Source: JBJKSO01 sp046703825 (GTDB lineage: Bacteria; Chloroflexota; Dormibacteria; Aeolococcales; Bog-877). Taken from it: 64,000 bases of DNA. Under the pieces are notes generated by a model that saw only the letters and a program-made list of their open reading frames with translations, was not told the origin of the DNA and searched no databases. Shown piece by piece: positions 42,452 to 50,609 of this stretch (the first letter of the stretch is position 1; each line of letters starts with the position of its first letter). The stretch is taken from the NCBI GenBank assembly GCA_046703825.1, contig JBJKSO010000075.1:1-64000 (forward strand). Reading direction: 5' to 3'. Position numbers and translations under genes: made by a program.

Positions 42452-43326
42452 GACCCGCACAGGGCGGAGAACTCCGAGTCCGCATGGCGTTGCCCAGCAA
42501 GGGCAGGCTCGCAGAACCTGCTCTGGCTCTGGTCCGCGACGCGGGTTTGGAACTGGAGGTGGGGGAGCGCAGACTGTTCACGCCCTGCCGGAACTTCCCA
42601 CTCGACGTGCTCTTTGTCAGGGCCAATGACATTCCCGAGCATGTGCGAGACGGGATCGTCGACCTTGGCATCACTGGCACGGACCTGATCGAGGAGGCCG
42701 GGCTGCCGCTGAAGCGTGGGCCCAAGCTGGGCTTTGGCGCGTGCAGGCTGCAGGTGGCGGTCCCCGCCCAGGGCGCGGTCTCGCGTCTCGAGGACCTGGC
42801 AGGGGCCCGGGTGGCAACCTCGCACCCGCGTCTCACGCTGGCGTACTTCGAGCGCAGGGGGGTGGCGGTGCGCTTGGTCGCCGTCGCTGGCTCGGTGGAG
42901 GCCACCCCCCTGCTGGGAGTGGCCGACGCGATCGGCGACCTGGTGTCCACCGGGAGCACCCTGGCTGCCAACGGCCTGCGCCCGGTGGAGACGATCCTGG
43001 ACTCCGAGGCCGAGCTGATCCTGACTCCCAGTGTGCGTGCAGCCACCTCGGATCTGGTCGACCGGGTTCAGCTGATGTTGGCCAGCGTCTCGGAGGCGCG
43101 CCGCAAGCGCTACGTCATGATGAACGCGCCCACCGAGTCCGTGGGGGCCATTCGGGAACTCCTGCCGGGTCTGGCCGCCCCCACCGTCATGCCGTTGGCA
43201 CAGCCCGAGATGGTGGCCATCCACGTCGCGGTTGACGTCGATCAGGTATGGGCCGTGCTCGCCCGCCTGCGCGAGATGGGAGCGTCGTCCATCCTGGTCC
43301 TGCCCGTGGAGCAGCTGCTGCCTTGA
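42448..43326 (+). CDS. hisG: ATP phosphoribosyltransferase, long form
   Basis: A 292-residue HisG catalysing the committed step, ATP plus PRPP to PR-ATP. It has MALPSKGRLAEPALAL, GIVDLGITGTDLIEE, VATSHPRLTLAYF and GVADAIGDLVSTGSTL, with a C-terminal regulatory domain (about 215-290, MVAIHVAVDVDQVWAVLARL). The long form is normally feedback-inhibited by histidine and needs no HisZ. GTG 42448 overlaps the regulator stop (GTGA). ATG 42484 would begin within the first strand and is less likely. Confidence 0.93.
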   Translation: MRPAQGGELRVRMALPSKGRLAEPALALVRDAGLELEVGERRLFTPCRNFPLDVLFVRANDIPEHVRDGIVDLGITGTDLIEEAGLPLKRGPKLGFGACRLQVAVPAQGAVSRLEDLAGARVATSHPRLTLAYFERRGVAVRLVAVAGSVEATPLLGVADAIGDLVSTGSTLAANGLRPVETILDSEAELILTPSVRAATSDLVDRVQLMLASVSEARRKRYVMMNAPTESVGAIRELLPGLAAPTVMPLAQPEMVAIHVAVDVDQVWAVLARLREMGASSILVLPVEQLLP

Positions 43327-45617
43327 GGGAAGTCCGGCCGCTGCCCCCTCCCGGCCGGGAATGGCTGGGCGCCCGGGCCGTTGCCGCGTTGGATGGCAGC
43401 GGCGACATCGGTCGGATTGTCAACCGGGTACGGCAGGGAGGCGACGCCGCTCTGCGAGAGCTGACATTGGGGCTAGACGGCGTCGAGATCACCAGCCCGC
43501 GGGTGGCCGGCTCGGAGATCGATTTCGCCTGGAGCCGACTGCCGGCGGAAGACCAGGCGGCACTGCGCGGCGCCGCTGAGCGTATCGCCGCGGTGGCGAT
43601 GGGCCAGCGCTTCTCGGAGGAGGAGTCGACGCCAGCCCGCGGCCTCAGGGTCTGGCGGGAGTGGCGTCCACTGCAAAGGGTTGGGCTCTACGTTCCCGGT
43701 GGGAGAGCTCCCTACCCCTCCTCGGTCCTCATGCTGGCGGTGCCGGCAAGTGTTGCCGGTTGTCGGGAGATCGTGCTGTGCTCTCCACCGGGCTCGGACG
43801 GCCGCGTTAACCCCCTCGTCCTGGCGGCCGCGCACATCGCTGGCGTCACTGAGGTCTACGCGATGGGAGGCGCCCAGGCCATCGCGGCGTTGGCGTACGG
43901 GACAGAGAGCGTGGCCCCAGTGGAGAAGATCTTTGGCCCCGGCAACCGCCACGTTACGGCGGCGAAGCGGTTGGTATCGAGCGACGTAGCCATCGACATG
44001 CCCGCGGGCCCTTCGGAAGTGGCGTTGATCTCGGACGGTTGCGCACCCCCACAGTGGCTGGCGGCCGATCTAGACGCGCAGAGCGAGCACGCTCCCGATG
44101 CCATAGGCGTGTTGGTGTCCACCAACCTCGGCCACGCGGAGGCGGTGAGCCAGCTGGTCCTCCGACCGGACCAAGTGGCGATTTTCCTCGCCCCAAGCCT
44201 TCCCGCTGCGGTCGAATTCGTCAATGGCTTCGGCCCCGAGCACCTCATCTTGGCCTGCCGCAATCCAGAGGATTTGCTCGCCGATGTGCGGAGCGTCGGC
44301 TCGGTTTTCCTGGGATCCGGTGCCCCGGCCGCCGCCGGTGACTACGCCACCGGCGCCACTCACGTGCTGCCAACCGGCGGTGCGTCGCGCAGCTTCAGCG
44401 CATTGGGGCTGGACGCTTTTGGGCACACCATCCAGGTCCAGGCTATTACCCCCCTCGGGCTGCAGGGCCTCGCGCCAATCGCGGTTGGCCTGGCCGCCGC
44501 CGAGGGGTTTGTGGACCACGCTCGCTCGGTGTCAATTCGCCTTCGGCCACCCGACAGCGAGCCCACCCCGAGTCCGCTTCCGCGCCTTGGGGTCCGCAAC
44601 CTCGATCCGTACGAATGGGAGCCCTCCAGCGCGGCCGTGGCCCGCCGCGCCGGCATCCGCGAAAAGGACGTAGTCCGATTCGACACCAATACCAGCTGGT
44701 GGGAGCTGGTCAGTAGCAGCGAGATAGCGGAGCTGGAGCTCGCGGAATACCCTGACTCCGGCTACGAGGCGCTGGTCCGCCGCATTCAAGACTACGTTGG
44801 CGTGCCCGGCACCGCGGTCACGGTGGGCGCGGGAGCCGACGAACTCTTGGACCTAATCGCCCGCACTTTCGTGGGCCGTAACCATCCAGTAGTGGTCCCC
44901 GCCCCCAGCTACCCCATGTTCCGATTGGTGGCCCGCGCAGCCGGCGCCGACGTGATCGAGGTCCCTGCAGATGATCAGGGCGAACTGGCCAGGCGGTCAG
45001 CGCGGGCTCAGGTGACCTTCCTGTGCAACCCCAACAACCCCACCGGAACGGCGGTTTCCAACCAATTCATCGCCGAGTTGGCCGAGACGACGCCGGGACT
45101 GGTGGTGGTTGATGAGGCGTACTTCGAGTTCTACGGCACCAGCTCCGCGGGCATGGTCGTTGCTCATCCCAACCTCGTTGTGGTGCGCACCCTGAGTAAG
45201 GCGTTTGGCCTTGCCAGTGCCCGGGTCGGCTACTCGGTCTCCTCGCCAGACGTCGGATCAGCCCTGGCCCGGCTGCGCGCCCCCGCGAGTGTGGCTGCCA
45301 CCTCATCCGCACTTGCCTGCCTCGCACTCGCGAGAGCGGATCTCATGCGGTCTCGGGTCCGCGAGTTGAGGGCGGCGCGAACCGAATTGGCCGACCGGAT
45401 TCTGCAACTGGGGATCCCCGTGCGCACAACAGACACCAACTTTCTGCTGGTCGGCACGACACCTGGACGGGTCCAACGGCTGCTTCGCAAGGGACTGGTC
45501 GTGCGGACTCTCGCCGCCGACTCCGGGCTAGGGGACTGGATGCGGGTAACGGTGAGGTCGGTGTCTGAAAACACCCGCCTTCTGGACGCGCTGGCCGAGG
45601 ACCGAGATGCAACCTGA
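43323..45617 (+). CDS. hisDC: HisD-HisC fusion: histidinol dehydrogenase and histidinol-phosphate aminotransferase
   Basis: A single 764-residue frame. Residues 1-406 are a complete HisD: KIFGPGNRHVTAAKR, zinc ligands Gln253, His256, Asp340 and His399, and the catalytic pair Glu306-His307 in FGPEHLIL. A Pro-rich linker (407-422, PPDSEPTPSPLP) leads to a complete HisC (about 423-764): FDTNTSWWE, GAGADELLDL, NPNNPTGTA, DEAYFEF and the PLP Lys626 in TLSKAFGLASAR. No start codon with a ribosome binding site lies at the junction. HisC makes histidinol phosphate and HisD oxidises histidinol to histidine, so the fused activities bracket the phosphatase step. TTG 43323 overlaps the hisG stop (TTGA). 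Confidence 0.92.
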   Translation: MREVRPLPPPGREWLGARAVAALDGSGDIGRIVNRVRQGGDAALRELTLGLDGVEITSPRVAGSEIDFAWSRLPAEDQAALRGAAERIAAVAMGQRFSEEESTPARGLRVWREWRPLQRVGLYVPGGRAPYPSSVLMLAVPASVAGCREIVLCSPPGSDGRVNPLVLAAAHIAGVTEVYAMGGAQAIAALAYGTESVAPVEKIFGPGNRHVTAAKRLVSSDVAIDMPAGPSEVALISDGCAPPQWLAADLDAQSEHAPDAIGVLVSTNLGHAEAVSQLVLRPDQVAIFLAPSLPAAVEFVNGFGPEHLILACRNPEDLLADVRSVGSVFLGSGAPAAAGDYATGATHVLPTGGASRSFSALGLDAFGHTIQVQAITPLGLQGLAPIAVGLAAAEGFVDHARSVSIRLRPPDSEPTPSPLPRLGVRNLDPYEWEPSSAAVARRAGIREKDVVRFDTNTSWWELVSSSEIAELELAEYPDSGYEALVRRIQDYVGVPGTAVTVGAGADELLDLIARTFVGRNHPVVVPAPSYPMFRLVARAAGADVIEVPADDQGELARRSARAQVTFLCNPNNPTGTAVSNQFIAELAETTPGLVVVDEAYFEFYGTSSAGMVVAHPNLVVVRTLSKAFGLASARVGYSVSSPDVGSALARLRAPASVAATSSALACLALARADLMRSRVRELRAARTELADRILQLGIPVRTTDTNFLLVGTTPGRVQRLLRKGLVVRTLAADSGLGDWMRVTVRSVSENTRLLDALAEDRDAT

Positions 45618-46200
45618 CCGCCGGGCGGAGGTCAGGCGGCGGACCAAAGAGTCCGAGGTTTCGGCCCGGTTGGTGCTCGACGGTCGGGCCCAGGCTTTGG
45701 TCCGCACCGGTATCGGCCTGCTGGATCATCTGCTCGAGTCGCTGGCGGTCCACGCCGGCTTCGACCTCGAGTTGCAGGCCCAGGGAGATCTCCACGTCGA
45801 TGCGCACCACACGACGGAAGACGTGGCGATAGTGCTGGGACAGGCGCTGGCCCAGGCGCTGGCGTCGGGGCCAGCGCCTGAGCGCTTCGGCGACGCCACC
45901 GTGCCCATGGACGAGAGCCTGGCGTCGGCGGCCGTCGACTGCTCCGGCCGCGGTGTGGCCGTACTGAACCTGGACCTTCCCGGGCCCGGCGACGGCACCG
46001 TCCCGACCTCCCTCTTCGAACACTTCTTCGACAGCCTGGCTCGCTCCAGTGGGGTCAATCTTCACCTGGCCGCCGGTGGCCGGGATCGCCACCATGTCCT
46101 GGAGGCGACATTCAAAGCTTTGGCCCGCGCTCTGCGCCAGGCGGTGCGCGTTGACGACAGCGTGCAGCCCCGACCGACTAGCACCAAAGAGCTGCCGTGA
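45607..46200 (+). CDS. hisB: Imidazoleglycerol-phosphate dehydratase
   Basis: A 197-residue monofunctional IGPD. It has the two metal-binding His clusters DAHHTTEDVAIVLG near 62 and RDRHHVLEATFKALARAL near 165, with LDHLLESLAVHAGFDL and PTSLFEHFF between expected positions. There is no N-terminal HAD phosphatase domain as in E. coli HisB, consistent with a separate PHP phosphatase in the locus. ATG 45607 overlaps the hisDC stop by 11 bases, and the end overlaps hisH by GTGA. Confidence 0.95.
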   Translation: MQPDRRAEVRRRTKESEVSARLVLDGRAQALVRTGIGLLDHLLESLAVHAGFDLELQAQGDLHVDAHHTTEDVAIVLGQALAQALASGPAPERFGDATVPMDESLASAAVDCSGRGVAVLNLDLPGPGDGTVPTSLFEHFFDSLARSSGVNLHLAAGGRDRHHVLEATFKALARALRQAVRVDDSVQPRPTSTKELP

Positions 46201-46802
46201 TCGGACTGGTGCAGCACCGGGTCGGCAATGTGGCGAGCGTCGCCCATGCCCTGGACCGACTGGGAGAGCCCTGGCTCTACGTTCGGCGCCCGGCCCAGCT
46301 GCGCCTAGTGGACGCCGTGATCATGCCCGGAGTCGGGGCGGCCCGGGCCGCCATTGCCGAGCTGAGGGTCAACGACATGGACTCGGCCCTGCTGGAATTC
46401 ATCTCGGGCGGCCGTCCCTATCTGGGGATCTGTCTTGGACTCCAGATCCTCTTCGCTGCCAGCCAGGAGGGCTCCGCACCGGGGCTGGGCGTGATCGCAG
46501 GCGATGTCCGGCGCCTCCCCTCGGCGGCGAAGGTTCCCCACGTTGGCTGGAACACAATCGAGGCCTCGCCTGCCAGCTCGCTGCTGGCGGGGATGGACGG
46601 AGTCGCCTTCTACTTTGCCCACTCTTTCGCGGCGGTGCCAGCGCAGGCGGCGGTGGTGGCGGCTACGACGCGGCACGGCTTGCCCTTTGTGAGCGCAGTA
46701 GAACAGGGCAGCCTCTTCGGCGTTCAGTTCCACCCCGAGCGTAGCGGCCAGGCGGGCGCCCGGCTTTTGGCGCGCTTCTCGCAGCTGGTCAGGGCCGCCT
46801 GA
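46197..46802 (+). CDS. hisH: Imidazole glycerol phosphate synthase, glutaminase subunit
   Basis: A 201-residue class I glutamine amidotransferase that supplies ammonia to HisF. It has IMPGVGAARAAI, the nucleophile Cys79 in YLGICLGLQ, and the His-Glu pair in VQFHPERSG near 180. GTG 46197 overlaps the hisB TGA. It is one base from hisF, its obligate partner. All catalytic-triad residues are present. Confidence 0.94.
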   Translation: MIGLVQHRVGNVASVAHALDRLGEPWLYVRRPAQLRLVDAVIMPGVGAARAAIAELRVNDMDSALLEFISGGRPYLGICLGLQILFAASQEGSAPGLGVIAGDVRRLPSAAKVPHVGWNTIEASPASSLLAGMDGVAFYFAHSFAAVPAQAAVVAATTRHGLPFVSAVEQGSLFGVQFHPERSGQAGARLLARFSQLVRAA

Positions 46803-46803
46803 C

Positions 46804-47559
46804 ATGGTGTTCAAACGCGTCATCCCGTGCCTCGACGTAGCGTGCGGGCGAGTGGTCAAGGGCAGGCGGTTCCGTGAGCTTTCGGACCAGGGGGACCCCG
46901 CGGCCATGGCCCGCCGCTACGCCGACGAGGGTGCGGACGAGCTCGTGCTGTTGGAGATTGACGCCACCCCAGAAGGCAGGCGAACCACCCTGCAACTGGT
47001 CGAGAAGGTGGCGCGGGAGCTGCCCATCCCCTTCACGGTCGGCGGAGGGGTGCGCACCACCGAGGACTTCACCCGGATCGTGCAGGCGGGAGCCGACAAA
47101 GTCAGCATCCAAACCGCAGCGGTGCGGGACCCTCAGCTGATCGCCGCAGCGGCGCAGCGCTTCGGGTCGCAGTGTGTGGTGGTCGCCATCGACGCCCGCC
47201 GCACCCCTGCGGGCTGGGAAGTGCTCATCGGGGGGGCCAGGGAAGAAACTCGGCTGGAAGCGGTGTCGTTTGCAGCCCGCGCCGCCAGCCTGGGAGCGGG
47301 CGAGATCCTGCTCACGAGCGTCGACGCCGACGGTGTGCGGCACGGCTACGACCTGGCGCTCACCCGGGCGGTGGCAGCGGCGGTACCTGTACCAGTGATC
47401 GCCTCTGGAGGGGCCGGGGGACCCGCTGATCTGGCCACGGTGCTCACGACGGGCGGAGCCGACGCAGCACTGGTAGCGTCAATCGTCCACGATGGAACCT
47501 GGTCCATCGCAGGCCTGAAAGGCGCCCTGCTGGCCTTGGGTATCGGCGTGCGACCGTGA
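46804..47559 (+). CDS. hisF: Imidazole glycerol phosphate synthase, cyclase subunit (substituted at positions 51 and 103)
   Basis: A 251-residue (beta/alpha)8 barrel forming IGP and AICAR. The catalytic pair Asp11 (IPCLDV) and Asp130 (VVVAIDAR) and Lys19 are present, as are FTVGGGV, GAGEILLTSVDADG and ASGGAGG. Numbering from the start matches Thermotoga HisF. The widely conserved Asp51 of the FLDITAS strand is Glu (LLEIDAT), and the conserved Asn103 of VSINTAA is Gln (VSIQTAA). Both changes keep chemistry but add a methylene. ATG 46804 lies one base after the hisH stop, and the end overlaps hisIE by GTGA. Confidence 0.92.
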   Translation: MVFKRVIPCLDVACGRVVKGRRFRELSDQGDPAAMARRYADEGADELVLLEIDATPEGRRTTLQLVEKVARELPIPFTVGGGVRTTEDFTRIVQAGADKVSIQTAAVRDPQLIAAAAQRFGSQCVVVAIDARRTPAGWEVLIGGAREETRLEAVSFAARAASLGAGEILLTSVDADGVRHGYDLALTRAVAAAVPVPVIASGGAGGPADLATVLTTGGADAALVASIVHDGTWSIAGLKGALLALGIGVRP

Positions 47560-48176
47560 GCTCCGCCACTCTCCCCGACCTGCACTTCGACGCTCAGGGA
47601 CTGATACCGGCCGTGGTTCAGGAGGTCACCACCGGCACCGTGCTCATGGTGGCCTACATGAATCGGGACGCCCTCGAGCTGACCGTGAGCACTGGCGAAG
47701 TACACTTCTGGAGCCGCCAACGCCGAAAAATCTGGCACAAGGGCGAGACCTCTGGGGCCACTCTGCTGGTGCGGGAGCTGCAGGCGGACTGCGACTCAGA
47801 TGTGCTGCTGGTGGGAGTGATTGCCACCGGTCCGGCCTGCCATCTCGGCCACCCCTCATGCTTCCGGGATCCCGTGACCACCCTTGGCCGCCTTGACGCA
47901 GTGTTAGCCGACCGTCGGCTGCTCCGCCCACCTGCGTCGCACACCACCGAACTTCTGAACGGCGGCCCGCCATTGGCGGCTCGCAAGGTTGGGGAGGAGG
48001 CGGCCGAGACCCTGGTGGCGGCGCTGTCAGAGTCCCCGGAGCGGCTCCAGGCTGAAGTGGCAGACCTTTGGTACCACGCGGCGGTTCTCCTGCTCAGCCG
48101 GGGGCTGCAGCTGCACGATCTTCTGGCGGAACTCGACCGCAGACTCCCCCCGGCTGGGGTGGTCAGCCCCACCTGA
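47556..48176 (+). CDS. hisIE: Bifunctional PR-AMP cyclohydrolase / PR-ATP pyrophosphohydrolase
   Basis: A 206-residue HisI-HisE fusion. HisI (about 1-115) has VLMVAYMNRDAL, FWSRQRRKIWHKGETSG, and the zinc and metal motif ADCDSDVLLV with CHLGHPSCF. HisE (about 118-200) has ARKVGEEAAETLVAAL and ADLWYHAAVLLLSRGL, with the Glu cluster that binds Mg2+. It carries out steps two and three of the pathway. GTG 47556 overlaps the hisF TGA. It is the last gene of the operon. Confidence 0.94.
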   Translation: MSSATLPDLHFDAQGLIPAVVQEVTTGTVLMVAYMNRDALELTVSTGEVHFWSRQRRKIWHKGETSGATLLVRELQADCDSDVLLVGVIATGPACHLGHPSCFRDPVTTLGRLDAVLADRRLLRPPASHTTELLNGGPPLAARKVGEEAAETLVAALSESPERLQAEVADLWYHAAVLLLSRGLQLHDLLAELDRRLPPAGVVSPT

Positions 48177-48695
48177 TCGTCGCCAATGGGACGAGCAGGG
48201 CAAGTAGCGCCGCGGCGGCCCGGGCAGCGATCTCCGTCCAACCACCGTTCAACGCGCACCGCGGCCGCGGCCGGCCTCTTTAACGGTAGCTGGAGCAGGG
48301 TGATTTGGGTCTCGCCGAGGCCTCTTCAAGATGTTGGTCTGACTGACTGGCCCAGCGCGGTGGTGGTGCTCACCGCCCCTTGCTGAGTGGACGGTCAGGT
48401 CCGAGAATCGCATGGGAGTGGTTACGTCGGGTCTCTGGGCCGGTGCCTGCCGCTGAGCTCGTGCTTCGTCGTGATGCAGATCGGGTTGCTCAGACCGAGG
48501 GCCAGCAGCGTCTCACATTGAACGTAGAGCGTCGCTGCCGCGTACCCAGGGGGGCCGGGTGGTCTTGGCGGGTCCTGACCTCCCCTGAGGCTATCCGGTC
48601 CCACTCACCCAAGAACACGCACCGCCGGGTGCCGATCCTGAGCTCGCCGACCGAACTCCCCGCGCGCAGCCTTCGGCCGGCGCACAGCCCGACTC
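48177..48695. other. Intergenic stretch after the his operon
   Basis: About 520 bases without a gene I can support. Frames on both strands (for example plus 48380-48808) are rich in Arg, Pro and Ser, have no ribosome binding site, and overlap the DinB-like gene. A GC palindrome at 48259-48270 has no loop and no U-tract, so no terminator is called. Confidence 0.5.
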
Positions 48696-49367
48696 TTAGG
48701 ACAGGTCTTTGTCCTCCATTTCCCAAGCGTGGTCCATGGTGTGGTAGGCGGTGTGCCGAATCAGGTAGCGGAGCGGCCAGGTTCGAGCAATGCGATCGTC
48801 GTTGTTGAAAGTCCGAATAGCGGCGCAGTAGGCCTCGTGATAGGCGGCGAGGACGCCATCATCCGGAAGGGGGGCGTCCGCACCAGAGGCTGGCACGCCT
48901 ACCTTCTTCCCCCAGTCCTGCTCGACACGGAGAACATGGCCCACGATTTCGTCGCGACTGCGGCCGCCCCCTCTCGGCCCCTTGCGCAGGTCGGCCGAAA
49001 CACGATTGCGGACATCATCGAAGAAGGTCCAGCAGCCGCGCATGAGAATGAGCAGCCGCTCCATCTCATCGCCAGACATGCGTTGCCGGTCCAGGCTGCA
49101 AAAGGCGAACGAGATCCCCCAGAAGTCGGTGGATCCAACCCCTGCGTAGCGCTCGGTCACGTCGAGTCCTTGCGCGGAGGCGAACTCGCCAGCGAGTCCA
49201 GCCAACGCCGCGACCTTGGCGTAGCGGCGACGGTACGACTCCAGCGCCTCCAGGGCTGCCTCGGCGGTTCTGCCGCCGCGCTCCAGGCCGGGCCAGTCGA
49301 GCGCCACCGCGACGACGCGCCTCTGCTTGGGCCCGACTTCGAGGACAACTCGCAGACCGTTGGGCAT
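48696..49367 (-). CDS. DinB-like hypothetical protein
   Basis: A 223-residue protein. The N-terminal 50 residues (LRVVLEVGPKQRRVVAVALDWPGL) look like a small beta-strand region similar to HicB-type folds. The remaining part is a four-helix bundle ending RYLIRHTAYHTMDHAWEMED, whose His residues fit the metal site of DinB-type proteins. The family is not further identified. ATG 49367 has GGAG about six bases upstream. It follows the toroid protein gene by 23 bases and is probably co-transcribed. The VOC-DinB gene upstream on the same strand has a related module. Confidence 0.6.
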   Translation of the reverse strand: MPNGLRVVLEVGPKQRRVVAVALDWPGLERGGRTAEAALEALESYRRRYAKVAALAGLAGEFASAQGLDVTERYAGVGSTDFWGISFAFCSLDRQRMSGDEMERLLILMRGCWTFFDDVRNRVSADLRKGPRGGGRSRDEIVGHVLRVEQDWGKKVGVPASGADAPLPDDGVLAAYHEAYCAAIRTFNNDDRIARTWPLRYLIRHTAYHTMDHAWEMEDKDLS

Positions 49368-49390
49368 CTCTGCTCCGGTTCCAGGTAGCG

Positions 49391-50416
49391 CTATTGGGTG
49401 GCCGATCCCGCCTTTGGAAGCCTAGCTGGTGCCGACCTGGTGCCCGCGAGCCGGCCGCCCCACCGCAGGACTCGCATGGCGCGGAAGGTGTTCCAGCGGC
49501 TCGGCCTTCCTTCGCCCTCGTCCATAGCGAAGTGAAGCCGCCCCGGATGAGGGTTCTCCAGGTCCCACCGGCCATCTGGGCCACGCTTCGACTCGACCAG
49601 GTCTAGCGCCCCCGCCAGCCGGTGGTCGGGGCGGACCTTCGCCGCCCGCAGGTAGTCCAGCCCGCGCAGCACGTCGTAGTGCCAGAAGGTCGGAAATGAG
49701 AACTTGGTCCACTCCTGGTCGATCAGCTCACCGGTCGACTGCCGGCGGAGCATTTTCCGCGCGAGCAGGTACTCCTCCCCGCGCTCGCGAGCAGTCGTCA
49801 CGCTGCGCGAGCCACCGGTCGCCCGCTCGTAGTCCAGCAGGCCGGTCAGGACTTCGATGGTGGTGTGAAAAGAGCCACGGACAGAGCCGTTCTCCTGTTC
49901 GCAGTTCCAGCCGCCGTCGGTCATCTGCTCGTCCAGCAGCCGCTCGACTACCGGTCCCACCTCCTGGCCGAAGTAGGCACCGAGCGACACCGTCCGGCCG
50001 TTGATGCAGGGCTCCACCTCCCCGGAGAAGAAGGGTTCGCCGTCGTGCTCCCAACGACACTTTTCCCGCACCAGCTGGACCGCGCGCCTCGCGGGAGCGC
50101 TCTCGGCATCCAGCCCGAAGTCACGCAGGAGCGTCAGGCTCCAGGCGGTGGAGGTCCACTGGGGGAACAGCGTGCCCCTGCGCTCCGGGGGTAGTGACGA
50201 CCACCAGTCCGCCGCCTCGGGGGAGGGGAACTCGGGCGCCTCGCCCTCCCACTGACCGTCGGGGCGCTGCAGAGCAAGCAGGCGCGCGCCCCAGCCCGAG
50301 CTGGCCACGCACGCGCGCTCCCGGGCCGCCTCCCGATCGGATGCGTCCAGCAGATCGCGCATCACCTGCCAGCGGATCGCCGGGTCGGATTCCAAGAGCC
50401 AGCCGACCACGTCCAT
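49391..50416 (-). CDS. Squalene-cyclase-like alpha/alpha toroid protein
   Basis: A 341-residue protein with QW-like repeats: LLALQRPDGQWEGEAPEF near 47, DEQMTDGGWNCEQENGSVRG near 165 and VESKRGPDGRWDLENPHPG near 285. Helices lie between them, as in the toroid of terpene cyclases. The DXDD catalytic motif is absent. Similar orphan proteins are called nitrogen-fixation-like or squalene-cyclase-like without known activity. ATG 50416 has GGAGG six bases upstream. It is probably co-transcribed with the DinB-like gene downstream. Confidence 0.65.
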   Translation of the reverse strand: MDVVGWLLESDPAIRWQVMRDLLDASDREAARERACVASSGWGARLLALQRPDGQWEGEAPEFPSPEAADWWSSLPPERRGTLFPQWTSTAWSLTLLRDFGLDAESAPARRAVQLVREKCRWEHDGEPFFSGEVEPCINGRTVSLGAYFGQEVGPVVERLLDEQMTDGGWNCEQENGSVRGSFHTTIEVLTGLLDYERATGGSRSVTTARERGEEYLLARKMLRRQSTGELIDQEWTKFSFPTFWHYDVLRGLDYLRAAKVRPDHRLAGALDLVESKRGPDGRWDLENPHPGRLHFAMDEGEGRPSRWNTFRAMRVLRWGGRLAGTRSAPARLPKAGSATQ

Positions 50417-50609
50417 GCTGGTCCTCCGATGCGCTGGGCGACGGTGATTGTGGCACCTTGAGGTGGCAGACGGGCGTCGGCTTTGCCGTTGGCCTAGGGT
50501 CGCGCCGGCTGGTAGGCCCAGAGGGCGGGCTGCCGGGTCGCTTAGGTGGAGTCAATCGCGCGCCGAGCCACGGCGTCGATGTCGCGTAGGTGATGCTCAC
50601 CCTCGTGCA

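Noticed and set aside
48259..48270. GC palindrome after hisIE as a terminator
   Set aside because: It is a perfect palindrome with no loop and no adjacent T-run, so a hairpin terminator is unlikely.
48380..48808. Plus-strand 142-codon frame after the his operon
   Set aside because: Low-complexity Arg/Pro/Ser composition, no ribosome binding site, and it overlaps the DinB-like gene.
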